DNA of 64,000 nt, taken from Coriolopsis trogii (lineage: Eukaryota; Basidiomycota; Agaricomycetes; Polyporales; Polyporaceae). This document shows positions 12,414 through 27,043 of the stretch, one piece after another. The first letter of the stretch is position 1. Every line of letters starts with the position of its first letter. The notes under the pieces were generated by a model that saw nothing but the letters and a program-made list of their open reading frames with translations, did no database searches and was not told the origin of the DNA. The DNA lies in contig JAHYIO010000042.1 of NCBI GenBank assembly GCA_020543525.1, positions 310,001 to 374,000 on the forward strand, in the 5' to 3' direction. A program made the translations under genes and the position numbers.

Positions 12414-12731
12414 GAACTTCGGTGCTCTTCCTCATGCTTTGCGGCTAAGCGAGATCGCTGACTCTCTGTGCTGTGATCGCTATTGGGCTCTTTAAACAGA
12501 GTATCAAGGTGCGTTTCTGAGTACATACGATGCACTATCGCATGTTACAATGTCGAATGGGAACTGCTGAGACTGGTCTGTGGTGGAAGTATTCAGATGA
12601 GGACTCCGGTCGGTCCTTGGTTGAAAGCTTGTTCGCCGAGTCAGACGTGCTCGGATTCTGAGAGCGAGCGGCATGCACATACTGTCCCGGCACGAACGGA
12701 CCGGTAATGAAACCGTTCACTTCTCATGCAA

Positions 12732-14783
12732 TTAGACACTCAATTCCGCGAGCAAACTAGTCAGACGACTACTGACTACCCTTCCGCCCTGGATGACCGC
12801 GAAGAGGTGATCCTCAGGATAGTCTAGGATCTTGATGTCCTGGATTGGGTTAGCATCCACGATGAGTATGTCCGCATAGCACCCCGGGGATATCTGCCCC
12901 AATTTAGGGTCCCGGAGCATCATCGCTGCTGCAGAGGTCAGCTTCAATACCAAGAGACTAATGATGGTGATGTGGAGGAGTAAGAATATTACTCGCCTGC
13001 ATTCGTTGTCGCATGCTGTAACACCTTAGCGGACGACAGGACGGAGCTGCGCACCGTGAACTAAATGAATAGCGACCCTCCGTGAGCAAAGATCACTTCA
13101 AAGCATGACAGTGCTGTATAGGTAGAATTATGCCCAGACATCGACCTACCTCTTCGGTCTGAAGGGCATGCATGGACGTGAGCAGGTCGGAGCCGCTGTG
13201 AGGACAGGACAGTCATCCCGGTCGTGCACTGACAGCTAGGATGAGCAGAACGACGAACTCACTAGCATATAGTCACCCCCGCCTCATCGGCGATCTTGAG
13301 TGCGTCCAGCCCACGCGACATGACCTGTTGGTTCTTGACCTTCCCTTCAGGCGGGAGGAAGTCCTCGAACGGAGGGCGGACCATGATACCGTAGCATGCG
13401 AGAGTCGGAGTGAGGAAGATGCCCTTCTTCGCCATTCTGAACGCATAGAGTCAGAGACTAACGGTCGAATGTTGAGTGGCGGTCGATCTGACTCACAGTT
13501 CGGCCGTCTCGCGGCTGATGAGGTTGCCATGTTCGATACCCTTGATGCCATTGTCCATAGCATGACGGACGGATGCATCGGTATACGCATGCGCGGTAGC
13601 TGTCCAGAAGCTGAGGAGTCAGGAAATCGTTAAATCATACACTATAGTACCGACTGACTGTGTTTGTTGCCCATATGCGCGCAGGCGGTCGTGATGGCCT
13701 GGATCTCTTCCGCCGTAAACTGAACGGTCTCGATAGCGTCCTATGTCCGAAGAGCTTCAGTTGTTTGATATGAACAGTTGTACACAACCTGTCGTGTCGT
13801 ACCGTAGGCGAGGCTACCCCTCCACCGCACATGACCTTGATGAAGTCAGCGCCGCCTTTAAGCTCCTCCCTTGTGGCCTTCAGTACTTGTGGAACTCCGT
13901 CGCAAGTCCTACCAAGAGACTGGGCGTGACCGGCACAGCAGCCAGAGCTACTCCCAGAGGGCCCAAAGTCCGCATGACCACCTCAGAAGAGGATAAACTC
14001 GCGAACCACGTCAAAAACACCAGGATGCAATACCTGTTTGTGATAGGGCTTTACCGCACTGAATGAGTCGAGGACCGGAGATCAAGCCTTCTGCGAGAGC
14101 ATTTGCGAGTGCTCTGCTTGCACCACCTGTGAGGAGCATCAACGATATGATGCATGGGTGACGAGTGCTACAACAGCTTCTACCTGTATCCCGAACAGTA
14201 GTAAAACCGCGCAATAGCATCTCTACAGCGCGCATATAATCAGTGAGAACGAACCTGTGAGCCTGAGAATGCGAACACACCCCGAAGTACGTATGTGCTC
14301 CTCAGGTGGATAAGCTCTTCGGGAGTCTGAACGAGCTCTCCCATGGTCTTGACGCCCGGTACGGCGGTGACATGGACATGACAATCAATGAGTCCCCTAG
14401 TATGACGCGTGAGCACTGGGAATCACAACTGAGTTCAACCAACTGTGTGCGTACGGGCAGAGATAGTACTTCCCGCCCAGATCAACCTCGGTAGGCTTGG
14501 GCTCTGCTGGTTCGTTCCGCTGGCTCTGTCCGCTAGGAGATACTGATACCACCAGCCCGTCATCGATAGCGACATCTTGCAGACCGGCAAGAAGACGAGA
14601 TCCAGCGGGATCTACGACTTGGGCATTCCGTAGGATAAGGGGTGCCGCGCTCAATCGAACCCATGGCTTAGGCACGAGCTTGGGCAGGCTGTTGAGATCT
14701 CGTCAGCGGTGTCCTCCGGACACTAGTAGATTCACTCACAGAGAGTCTCTCGTCTTATCAGGGGAGCCAGGAAAGTGCGCCAT
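12732..14783 (-). CDS. Amidohydrolase-superfamily metal-dependent hydrolase
   Basis: A 456-residue member of the amidohydrolase superfamily, subgroup of imidazolonepropionase-like and Xaa-dipeptidase or ochratoxinase-type enzymes that cleave C-N bonds. Twelve exons on the minus strand run from 14783-14740 to 12928-12732. All metal-site landmarks are present: HVHV ([14 protein letters not shown]), the lysine expected to be carbamylated in FIKVMCGGG, histidines in [13 protein letters not shown] and IEHGN, and the aspartate in CYGSDLL. The C-terminal [14 protein letters not shown] is typical of the composite beta-sandwich part. The last intron (12929-12996) has a GC donor. There is no secretion signal, so the enzyme is probably cytosolic. 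The substrate cannot be read from sequence; the neighbour acyltransferase A converges on it but need not share a pathway. Confidence 0.87.
12929..12996 (-). other. GC-AG intron in the amidohydrolase gene
   Basis: On the minus strand the donor reads AG followed by GCGAGT, and the acceptor is CTGCAG at 12929. Removing the 68 bases joins TTNA to AAMMLRDP in frame, matching the family consensus. No nearby GT donor restores this join. Confidence 0.75.
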
Positions 14784-15560
14784 GGCTGTTAGTACCAAGG
14801 GTGGTGCTTGATGTGTTATCATCCTCGCACGGACTTGACCTGACTCCATGTCCGGACCGCGTGCGAAAGCTGTGTGCTATATATGCGTCCTGCTTTCGAA
14901 GATCTGGGAACGCTTACCAGAGCATAACTCTGGGTTACGAGGCCGTAGGAATGGTGGCCACGAGATATGCGGATGAGACCCTTATCACCCTGGCATCGAG
15001 GTTCCATGAAAAACAGTCACATCTTTATACAACCAACGGTTGCTCCTCAGGCGATAGATCAACGAGCACCGCTAATCTTGGTGTCGGCTTGGTGGAGGAC
15101 ATATTGTCTGTTACGATTTGATATGGAAAAGAAAGCACTCTACCGTCGATACTGACTATGCGTGACATAGGTAAACCTGGGTATGTCTTGCCAGGCAAAA
15201 AGGCTGGTCCTCCTCAACCATAACGCGGGGGAGGGCGAGTCGGATATGTTATTCCAGGTCCACTGGTCAGCCTTCAGGGTTGCTAAACGCATCTGCATAG
15301 GTCGTATCGTGCGCAGTGAGAGACCTCATATGGCCTCATGCACATGTAGCATAAGATATTACTAAATCTTAGATGGTAGCAGCTTCATGAAATTATGGAT
15401 CACAAAGTCAAACATACCATGCACGCGGTGACCTTCGTAGGCGACACTGGATGAAAATCTCGAGCTCGAGGTATCCAAAACTCCGGACGTAGGACCCAAG
15501 AGCTGTTAGACGCTCGGAGATTGGGTAGACGTATGGGCGCTTATAAGGCCGGGGTAGGGG
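14784..15560. other. Intergenic between divergent amidohydrolase and Hsp70 genes
   Basis: No coding region is supported. The distal part contains the Hsp70 promoter, with the heat-shock element annotated separately. Confidence 0.4.
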
Positions 15561-15573
15561 TTCCGGAATATTC
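15561..15573 (+). promoter_or_regulatory. Perfect three-unit heat-shock element
   Basis: The bases read TTCcgGAAtaTTC, three alternating 5-bp units that exactly fit the HSF1 binding consensus. It lies 111 bases before the Hsp70 ATG at 15684, a typical distance for a fungal stress promoter. HSF binding itself is inferred. Confidence 0.75.
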
Positions 15574-15683
15574 CAGCCGTCCCGAAGGGAACCGAGTGGC
15601 TTATGTAAGCTTACGCACTCGGATTACAAAAATTTGGATTGAAGTTACGCTGGCGCATCCCCTTTCCTTCTACCCCATCCACC

Positions 15684-18213
<2,530 letters not shown>

Positions 18214-19485
18214 GTTCCCCCTCTTCTCTGCCAGCCTGTCTCCCACTCCCCGTCCCGCGCATGCGTATCCTGCGTGTCTTCTATCCGCCGCCTCACCGCT
18301 TGGTGGCACGTTGTTACCTGTCTTCTCCAAGCCCATCGGCCCGCCCACAGCAGCTTAGAATCATGAGTTAAAAAAGTATGACCACGCTTTATTGACCTCT
18401 CCCCGTACATTACGATCACGTCGCGCGCAACGCATCTATTATGCTACTACTACTAGTACCGGAACATTTCCTTCAACCCCCCGCTCAGCAGCACACATTC
18501 GTCGGTTGTTTTGCTTTGGTAGATTAGTCCCCGCTTCACAGCAATGTATTACGCCCATGCATGACACTCCATCGCGTCGGATCGTGCGTTCTCGAGCGTG
18601 AATGTGAGACGAACCCTACTCACAACGTTCCGTATTAGTCCCGTTGTGAATGCCAAGTTCGATACGTCGAATGACAACCACTGACGTTATTGTGGCCTAA
18701 CGTTGAGACCCACTGAACTCCTACAGGCTTTGGAGTCACTCATCGACTCGGTTTACTCAGCAGTCGTCTAGCTTCGGCCCCGAGTGACATGTAGTGGGGT
18801 TGTGTCGGAGGTTGAGTGGAGGAAACACAGCCACACGCACTCATAGTTGGATAGTCTCTCCTAATATGATTTTAAGGCTGTCCGCGCATGCCTTTTGCTC
18901 AGGTAGTAAACCTATGAACGCTGAAGCTCATGAGTCTTGTAACCACCAGCTTCTTGCGTGCGGGTTTTATGGAAATCACGAATTCTGTTGTATGAGGATT
19001 TACTTATCACTGACTAGCGCTTCGTTACTTGTATTGCCTAGCTATCTTCTTCCCGTCATCCTCTTGGAATGACTGACACATTCTTACTCTCAAAAATGCG
19101 CACCGTATGTTTGAGAGCGGGTTGAGTGTTGTATTAGTGGGTAATACATGACTATATGCGGTGATGTCACCGCCCGCTGGGAGAGAGCGGTGCCAAGCGG
19201 TCCCGGGGTCCTGGCACGCAGGCTTGATTTTTTGTTTCGGAGTCCTGGTACAGCTTGCCTCCGTCTTCCACCTGGACAGACAACATACGGATTGCTGACC
19301 GACCAGCATCCGACTTCAGAGCTTTAGATCCTCCTCGCGACCTTTCGTTCGCCTGCAGGCAGGTCAGCTTTCACGACCGACCTTCACGCGATACGCCAAG
19401 TTCAATTATCAATCAAAACCCATCGCTGCACTCTTCGTGAGTCTTTCTTCTCCCAACTTCTTGTTCCCGCTCATCTTGCCTCAGA
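18214..19485. other. Hsp70 3' flank and eIF4G upstream region
   Basis: The first roughly 200 bases are CT-rich 3' UTR-like sequence. The rest has no supported gene. The segment 19190-19342 resembles 27044-27247 and is listed as a possible dispersed repeat. The last 100 bases are pyrimidine-rich, as expected for the leader of a translation-factor gene. Confidence 0.45.
19190..19342 (+). repeat. Possible dispersed repeat, copy 1
   Basis: Five blocks occur here in the same order and strand as at 27044-27247. They are a 23-base block with two mismatches at the start, then blocks containing TCGG.GTCCTG, CTGGACAGACA, GACCGACC and CTCGCGACC. Offsets of the first three blocks agree within 7 bases (0, 41, 82 against 0, 34, 84); a gap separates the later two. 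This copy sits just upstream of eIF4G. No terminal repeats or coding potential are seen. Confidence 0.4.
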
Positions 19486-22400
19486 ATGAGCAAATCCTCA
19501 ACGGCTTCTGCACCGAAGACGACTCAGCTACCGTCAAAGTCAGCTTGGTCCAAAGGGCCGCCAGCGAACACTTCGACAGCGCCGTCGCCTCGAGCACAAT
19601 CTCCCGCTCCTTCAGTGACCTCTCCTTCAGCACCAACTAGCCACTCTAGACGACCGAGCACGTTGGGACAGGGTGTAGCGTTCAAGGATGGCGTAGGAGC
19701 TCGTTCCCCGACTGTGGCCTCAAAACCAGGTGCGTTGCCCCACCGTCGCACCCCTGTCGCACCGCCCAAACCACAATCTCATGCATCCCCAGGCTCATCG
19801 GTGACCTTCGGGTCCATAGATGACGCCTCGGCACCCATCTCATCCTCTCCTGCGAACGTGCCAACGATCAAGCCAGATGGGATCAAATCCTTTGGCTCTG
19901 TACCTGCGGCCTCTTCCAACGGGAAGATGCATTCACGAACCACATCATTCTCGACTGGGACACCTCCGTCCGTAGCCTCGACATCTACGTCATCTACAGC
20001 TGCATCTACCGCCTCGACATCTTCCTCCACCGCTGCGTCGACGTCATCCTCGACCCCCACGAAACCCGTCAAGTTCGACGTGAAAAGTCTCTTCCAGAAC
20101 AAGAGCTCCGATGCCCCCGCCGCCAACCCCCCGGCTCCCTCACCATCACACCGACCGTCGCCCCTCCCCCAGTCCTCGCTGACACCGCAAGGACAGCATT
20201 CGCATCAGCCATCACCTTCCCAGATGGGCGCTCCGTATAGCAACTTCAGGCCACCGCAGCAGAACGGCATGCCAATACCAAGTCCCGGCGTACCACGGTC
20301 GCCCAGCTTTCCTCGACAGGTGCCCAACGGGAACGTTAACGGACGACCACAGGCGCCACCTGGCGGGGGTCCCCCTTCGGCCGGTCTACCCGCGGCCATG
20401 CCGAGCCCACGCATGGGCCCTCCACCGCATGGTGGACAACCGCAAGCGGCTCCTCCCGGGCAGCCAGTGCCTGTTCCGCAATGGGGTTACTACGTAAGTT
20501 CTCGTCCGTTGATGTCCAGAAGCATGCCCTACAACAAGTTGGTATTGCGATTCGAGGCGCGCGGTGTGGTGGAAATGCTCGCCCTACAGCCTCTAGTCTA
20601 GCTGGTCTGCGTCGGGCTCCTCAATTGCACGTTTGCGGTGACGTATATTTGCGTTGACTGCATTTCTGCGAGCCGGAAGGGAAGGGTTGAACGACACCAC
20701 GAACATCTGGGACCATGAAATGGTCCGACGACTTCTAGTATCGATGTTCCCATTATGCAATGATCCCGAGCTGCTATGATGCCTTGACGATGATTCGCTG
20801 ACAACTTCACCACAGTACTATCAACCAGGAATGCCACCGATGGACCCGAACTACAATCCATACGGGGCTCCTCAATGGATGCCGCAACACATGCCTCCTC
20901 AGCACCACCCACAACAGGGCCCTCCGGGTACGCCCATACCAGGGTTACCTATGTCCCCTCGAGGACAGCAGCCCCAACTTCATACCCCGGGCACGCCCAC
21001 CCTTACGCCCGCCATGCCGCCACCCGCCCATCCACCACACTCCACGCCGTCTCCCCACACGCACACTGCGAGTCTCAGCAGTGTTTCTTCCTCCACACCC
21101 TCCACACCCGCATCCACGTCTGCTCCAGGGGGAGGCCTCTCCCGCTTGAACTCCAATGCGAGCGCGTTCATGCCCAAACGGGTGGTGATCAAGTCCGAGA
21201 CTGGACAGGAGGTAGATCTCGAACGCTTCAAGAAGCAAGCTCCCGCAGCTGTATCGTCACCGATTGTGCCAAGCTCGCCAGCGCGTCGGCCTGTTCAGGT
21301 GCGGTTAGAGACTGAGGAGGCCAAGAAGAAACGGTTGGCCGAGGAGGAGGCGAAACTGAAGGAGAAGGAGGCCGAGAAGGCGAAGAAGGAGGCTGAGGAG
21401 AAGGCCAAGCAGGAGGCGGAGGAGCGTGCCAAGCGCGAGGCTGAGGAGAAGGCCAAACGCGAAGAGGAGGAGAAGCGGCAGAAGGAAGAAGAGGAGAGGA
21501 AGCGGAAAGAGGAGGAAGAGGAGAGGAAGCGCAAGGCGGAGGAAGAGGAGCGGTTACGCAAGGAGGCTGAGGAGCGTGCTCGCAAGGAAGAGGAGGAGCG
21601 TGCGGCGAAGGAGGCCGAGGCTCAGGAGCAGGCGAAGGCTGCTGCAGAGGCAGCTAAAGCCGAACCTGAGGAAGGTGAAGTCCAGGAGCCTGAGCAGGCT
21701 GCCGACGCCGCGGACGAGGCTGCTAAGGAGGAGGCCAAGGACAAGGTCTCCGACAAGGCAACTCTCCGGATCGATACCTCGCTCACGCAATCCGCCGACG
21801 GTAAGCGTCGTCCAGGCCGTCTCGACTTGTCTTCGACGAAGAACCCCGCCATTCCTCAGCCTCTTCCTTCCGCGCTCGCTACCGCTCGTATCATTGAAGA
21901 CATTGCGAGTATTCAGTATCCCGAGGGTGTCAAGAGCCCGAAGCCCGAGCTCAATGTCAACGCGAAGCAGGGCAAGTTCCGGTGAGTAGTTATTCGCCTT
22001 CGGATGTTTCGCGCATCGTGTTGACGACTGTCTCTAGCTACGATCGCGACTTCCTCATGCAGTTCATGGCTGTGTGCAAGGAGAAGCCGGACTCGCTTCC
22101 GCCACTGGACGCTATCGGTCTTGAGCCTGTAGACCAGACCTTCCCTATGACGCGTGGTGGCTCGCATGGCCGCCGCTCTTCCTCCACCGCCATGCCGCCT
22201 CCCTCACGTCAAGCCTCCGTTGGCCTCGGCATATCCGGCTTCAACAAACCTACCGTCAATCCGTTTACGATGGGCCAGTTCTCCACCCCTACACAGAAGA
22301 TGTCGAGCGAGGAACGTTTCGCTGCTGCGAGCCGTTCCGCGTCCATGTCCGGCACGCCATCCGGTATGCCCTTCGGCCGGCCGTCTCCGATGGTTCGTTC

Positions 22401-24546
22401 GTCGAGTCAAGGCGGTCCCGGAGGAGGGCACCCGAGCAGCGGGCGCACTCGGAGTCAGCGTGGTAACAAGCGTGGGGACAAGGGCCCTGGCGCCGGCCCG
22501 TCCGGCCAGGGCTCGTTTGGACCGTCTTCGAACCTGGCGAATGCTATGAACTTGGAGCCTGTGGCACCGCTGGAGGTTTCCGCCAACCGGTGGCAGCCTG
22601 CTAGTATCACGAAGAAGGGTGTACCCGCCGACCAGGATTCGCCCGAGGTCGTGGATCGCAAAGTCCGTTCGTTGCTCAACAAGCTCACTATGGAGCGATT
22701 CGACTCGATCTCCGATCAGATCATCGCATGGGCGAACAAGTCGGAGAAGGAGAAGGACGGCCGGACGCTCATCCAGGTCATCCGACTTGTTTTCGAGAAG
22801 GCAACCGACGAGGCTACTTGGTCTGAGATGTACGCACGTCTGTGCCGGAAGATGATGGAGCAGATCAGTCCGAACGTTCGTGACGACGGCATCAAGAATG
22901 CCGAGGGGAAGCCCATCGCTGGAGGTCAGCTCTTCCGCAAGTACTTGCTCAACCGTTGCCAGGAAGACTTCGAGCGTGGATGGGGAGCCAAGGAGGCGAC
23001 TGCTGCCGCGGCTGCGACCAAGGCGAAGGAAGACCAGGCTGCGAAGAAGGCCGCTGAGGACAGCAAGGACGGCGAGAGCGCCCTGTACTCGGAGGAGTAT
23101 TACGCTGCGCAGAAGGCGAAGCGTCAGGGTCTCGGTCTGATCAAGTTCATCGGCGAGCTGTTCAAGCTCCAGATGCTCACGGAGCGCATCATGCACGAGT
23201 GTGTGAAGAAGCTGCTGGGCAACGTTGAGAACCCGGAGGAGGAGGAGATCGAGAGCTTGTGCAAGCTCCTGACGACCGTCGGTCAGATCCTCGACACTCC
23301 CAAGGCTCGGGCACATATGGATGTCTACTTCTCGCGCATGAAGGAGTTGACGAAGAGTCCCAATGTCAACTCACGTATGCAGTTCATGCTCCAGGTATGT
23401 CTTCCCGTCCAGGAGTCGGTATTTTACTCTAACTGGACACGTGTAGGATATCATCGAACTGCGCGAGCGCAAGTGGATTCCACGCAACCAGGCGGCTGCG
23501 CCTACGACGATCGCTGCTCTCCACGAGCAGGTAAGCAGGACCTCTCGAATACGTAGCGCCGCATATCTAATTGGGTACCACAGGTATTGCGGGAGAAAGC
23601 TGCTGCGGAGAAGGATGCCATGAACCGCACCCTCAGCATGTCCCGGGGCGGCTCAAGACGAGGCGGCGAGCGCGGCGACCATTCCCAGGTTGGTCCCGAC
23701 GGCTGGGCTGTTGCTGGTGCTGGCCCTCGTCCTGCCCCCAAGGCCGGCGACCTGTCCCAGTTCGGCAAGATCAACAAACAGACGCCGATGACGTTTGGTC
23801 CAAGCTCGGTGTTCAACAAGGGCGACAAGTCGAAGAGCCGCGAGGGCACGATCCGCCAGAGCTCGCAGAACATGTTCTCGATGCTCGGTAACACCGACAT
23901 GACCCCTGATGCCAACCCAGGCAAGTCGAGCCGGCCCCCGAGCCGGAAGAACAGCATGGATCTTGGGTCTGGCGGCGCTCCAGAAGTTGGTGGTGCACCT
24001 CCTCAGCGCAGAAAGCTCCAATTGCTACCCCGTTCTGTGCCAATAGAGAACAAGCCGGAGTCCTCGGCGACCGCGTCTGCTGCCAACTCGGATGACGAAG
24101 ACGCAGCGTCCGCGGCAGGTGGTAGTGGCATGTCTGAGGCCGAGGCGAAGACGCGGATCGAGGAAGATTCGAAGGAGTTCTTCAGTATCCGTGATCTCGA
24201 GGAGGCCGAAGTCTACTTCACCAAACTCCCATCAGAACACCGGCACTTGCTCGTCGATAAGCTCGTCACGCGCGCGATCGAGTCGAAGGAGTCGGACGCG
24301 CAACTCGTTGCAGACTTGCTCGATCGGGCGGTGGCGAAGAACTTGTGCTCACCGGCATCACTCGAGGAAGGGTTCACGCCAACAGCAGAAATCATCGACG
24401 ACATCGTCATTGATGCGCCCAAGGCGCTGAACCTGTTCGCGATCATGATCAAGGGCGCACACCTGCACGAGGACGAGGAGCGACGGACACGGCTTGCGAG
24501 CAAGTCGATGGACAGCGAGAAGCTGCTTGCGCTCTTGTCATCATAG
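19486..24546 (+). CDS. Translation initiation factor eIF4G
   Basis: Scaffold of the cap-binding complex eIF4F, bridging eIF4E, eIF4A and PABP. Five exons (19486-20493, 20816-21981, 22038-23394, 23447-23530, 23584-24546) give 1525 residues. The first 500 residues are low-complexity Ser/Pro/Gln-rich sequence. A charged coiled-coil-like stretch of Lys/Glu/Ala repeats spans about 500-625. The eIF4E-binding motif Y-x4-L-hydrophobic is seen as YDRDFLM at about 726 and is completed by the second intron. The MIF4G domain covers about 930-1130 (VDRKVRSLLNKLTMERFDSI, then GQLFRKYLLNRCQEDFERGW). RNA-binding Arg/Ser/Gly segments follow, and an MA3 domain ends the protein (about 1397-1520, EAEVYFTKLPSEHRHLLVDK). 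The first intron, 322 bp, is unusually long for this window. Confidence 0.96.
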
Positions 24547-25153
24547 ACACTGACTTTCATCCTTCTGATCGTTCGTTCTTGTTTCTGCTCCTGCTCTCCA
24601 TTACCTGCCTCCATGTCCCTGTCCCTCGTCATCGTCATCATTCCTCCGACCTTATACTCCCCATCTTCCCCTTTCGCTCCCGTACACCTGTCTTGGCCGC
24701 TATATAGTACCGGTACCGCCTCGATTGTGTCTCCTCTCTCCTGTTGTCCTCCCGGTTGTCTCATATTCCACGCACAGATTGCGCTGGTGTTTGCATTAGT
24801 GTGTACTTATTACATCGCACAGTATTGCATGATAATATTCCGTTCCTGACTCTGGAACCGTGTTCTGTGACGATCGCCGCTCTGAGGCGCGTTTCACTCG
24901 AACGTTGTCGCTCGGAAAGTCTCTCTAGCATTGAATAGGCTCTGTCTGGTATCCGTATGCTCCAGTCCATGTATCACGACCGAATATTCGACTGCAACGC
25001 TTTGCTTGTATTGGTGCCGTATGAATCACCATAGTCTCGTCAGACTGTCATGTGCGGAAGAGGGAAACACATTGTTTGAGGGAAGAAAGTCACAACAGAA
25101 ACGTGGAATCATGGACTTTCCACCTGACATAATACCGAGCTGGTTTGAGCGAA
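24547..25153. other. Intergenic between convergent eIF4G and monooxygenase genes
   Basis: The first part is CT-rich 3' UTR-like sequence of eIF4G. No gene is seen. Confidence 0.4.
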
Positions 25154-26353
25154 TCATGAGTCTTTACTCTCTTCAGACTCATCCATCTCCTTCGCCCTCG
25201 CAAGCAAGGCGTGCGGATCGCTGTTGACCAACATACCGAAGTTCTTCATCGACTCCGCCCCTACCCTCGCGCACTTCTCAAACATCGCCTCCTCCCAAAC
25301 GGCCACCGCGGCCTCCCGTTCCTCCGCGCTCTTTCCGCCGTTGATGGCATCCGCGAACACGAGGCCGAGCTGCAGCCCGTCGAGCATCGCCAGGTTGGCG
25401 CCCTGCCCCGCGGGCATGCCCAAGTGAGCGGCGTCTCCGACCAGCGTGACGCCAGGGACGTGCGTCCATCGGTGGTCGACGGGGAGGTAGAACAGGCGGC
25501 GCTGGTATATCGCCTCGTCGTCGCAGTGGGCGATGAACTTGCGCATCCACGGCGCCCAGCCGTCGTATCTCTCCAGCAGCACGCGCCGCGCCTCGGCGGG
25601 GTGCGTCGGGAGCGTCCAGTCGACCGACTCGTGGAGCCAGAGGTACGCGCGGATGCGCCCGTCGCCGTTGCGCTGGCACCCGAAGAACGTGCCGCTGTTG
25701 GGGACGAACACGCTTCCTGCGCCGACTGCGTCAACCACATCGCGGAACTCGGGGCGAGCGGTGACTTGGGGCGCGAGAGAGATCTCTGCGCCGTTCACGC
25801 CGTAGTAGATGGGGGTCGCGGACGAGACGAGCGGGCGGACGCGCGAGTGCCCGCCGTCGGCGCCGATGAGGATGTCGCACACCGCCGTCGTGCCGTTCGC
25901 GAAGGTGAGCTCGTGTGTACCGTCTCCGACAGCGCGGACAGACGTGAGCGCGTGGTCCCATTTGATGCTCTCCGCGGGGACAGCATCGAGGAGGATCTTG
26001 CGGAGGATGCTGCGGTCGATCTCCGGGCGTGACTTCTCGCGCGACTGATTGGGGTCGGCGGGGATCGCGGCGATGAGGTTGCCGTCCTTGTCGTAGAAGT
26101 TCATGGCCTGTGCGTCGGTGCGGGAGTTGGCGTCGAAGGCGTCTTGGAGGCCGTTCTCGCGGAGAGCACGCTGGCCGCTCTCCCAGCCGAGGTCGAGGAT
26201 CCCCCCGAGGTGTTGGCGGGCGAAGGGTGTCTCGTCGCGCTCGTAGAGGGTGGCGGGTATGCCACGTCGGTGGAGAGTGAGGAGTAGGACGAGGCCACTG
26301 GGACCGCCGCCGACAATAGCGATGTGGGGGTGGATCTGCGTATGCGTAGTCAT
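25154..26353 (-). CDS. FAD-dependent aromatic-type monooxygenase (TetX/UbiH-like)
   Basis: Single-component class A flavoprotein monooxygenase, 399 residues in one exon, which hydroxylates small organic substrates using NADPH and oxygen. The Rossmann FAD loop IAIVGGGPSGL is at about residues 12-22. The DG motif is seen as ILIGADGGHSRVR near 165, and the GD motif GDAAHLGMPAGQGANLAMLD is at about 304-323. These spacings are normal. There is no signal peptide or C-terminal anchor. The gene is intronless and very GC-rich compared with its neighbours, which could reflect recent acquisition or strong codon bias. It is divergent from acyltransferase B with 1.57 kb between starts. A TATAAAAGG-like box lies at about 26523-26530 on the minus strand. 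Substrate unknown; a role in detoxification or secondary metabolism is inference. Confidence 0.9.
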   Translation of the reverse strand: MTTHTQIHPHIAIVGGGPSGLVLLLTLHRRGIPATLYERDETPFARQHLGGILDLGWESGQRALRENGLQDAFDANSRTDAQAMNFYDKDGNLIAAIPADPNQSREKSRPEIDRSILRKILLDAVPAESIKWDHALTSVRAVGDGTHELTFANGTTAVCDILIGADGGHSRVRPLVSSATPIYYGVNGAEISLAPQVTARPEFRDVVDAVGAGSVFVPNSGTFFGCQRNGDGRIRAYLWLHESVDWTLPTHPAEARRVLLERYDGWAPWMRKFIAHCDDEAIYQRRLFYLPVDHRWTHVPGVTLVGDAAHLGMPAGQGANLAMLDGLQLGLVFADAINGGKSAEEREAAVAVWEEAMFEKCARVGAESMKNFGMLVNSDPHALLARAKEMDESEESKDS

Positions 26354-26898
26354 GTTGGTTGTTCTGTGCGACTGTCACAAAGGTCACTTGTTTGTCCGTA
26401 GCAAGTCCGTATGAGCGACGTACTTTGTGTGTATGAAGAGTGCGACTTGGAGTGTCGATTGCTCGGGGTAGGATGCTTGGGGTAGGATGCTTGTTGTTGT
26501 CCTTCGGAGGTGTTTGTTCGCCCTTTTATAGCACCACCGTCCCCTACTGCATGTGCAAAGCAGCGCACTACGCAATCCCCGGCACTCGTGTTTGCGAATT
26601 CATGAGGGCTCACAACCTGCAGAACGACCATGACGCCGTGGCCGTCGGCCGAGAGGCTCGGGGATTTGAAATTGACACGCTGCGGGCGATGGAGGTGAGG
26701 TATGAGCTCGAGGTAAGTACCTATTCATGAGCCATTGTCCTTTGCAAAAATTTGATCAAGTTTGCGATGAAGTCGCCCCGGGACTACAGCTGTGAAATGA
26801 GTTGTGTCCGCGCAACTCCGCATTGGCAACGCGCGCGCACCTTATTAACGCGTGAGATTCGAGAACTGACAAAGACACGGCTCACTATTTAAAGAGCC

Positions 26899-26938
26899 CT
26901 CGCAGCCTCAAACCATCCAGGTACCTTGAGGCTGCGAG
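26899..26938. repeat. Perfect inverted repeat, 13 bp stem, 14 nt loop
   Basis: CTCGCAGCCTCAA at 26899-26911 is the exact reverse complement of 26926-26938. It would form a stable hairpin on either strand. It lies far from both flanking coding regions, so it could be a regulatory dyad, a terminator-like structure of an unseen RNA, or a transposon remnant. Confidence 0.7.
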
Positions 26939-27043
26939 AGGTTCTCGAGTTGGTGTTATTTTCTTGGATTGCGCGCCGTCGGGCGGACGTCGACTCGACG
27001 GGCGTCGACATGAACGTCGGCAACAACTGTAGCCGCCGGCGCA

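Noticed and set aside
26602..26716. Short plus-strand coding exon MRAHNLQNDHDAVAVGRE...
   Set aside because: The donor is plausible but no downstream exon or homology can be offered.
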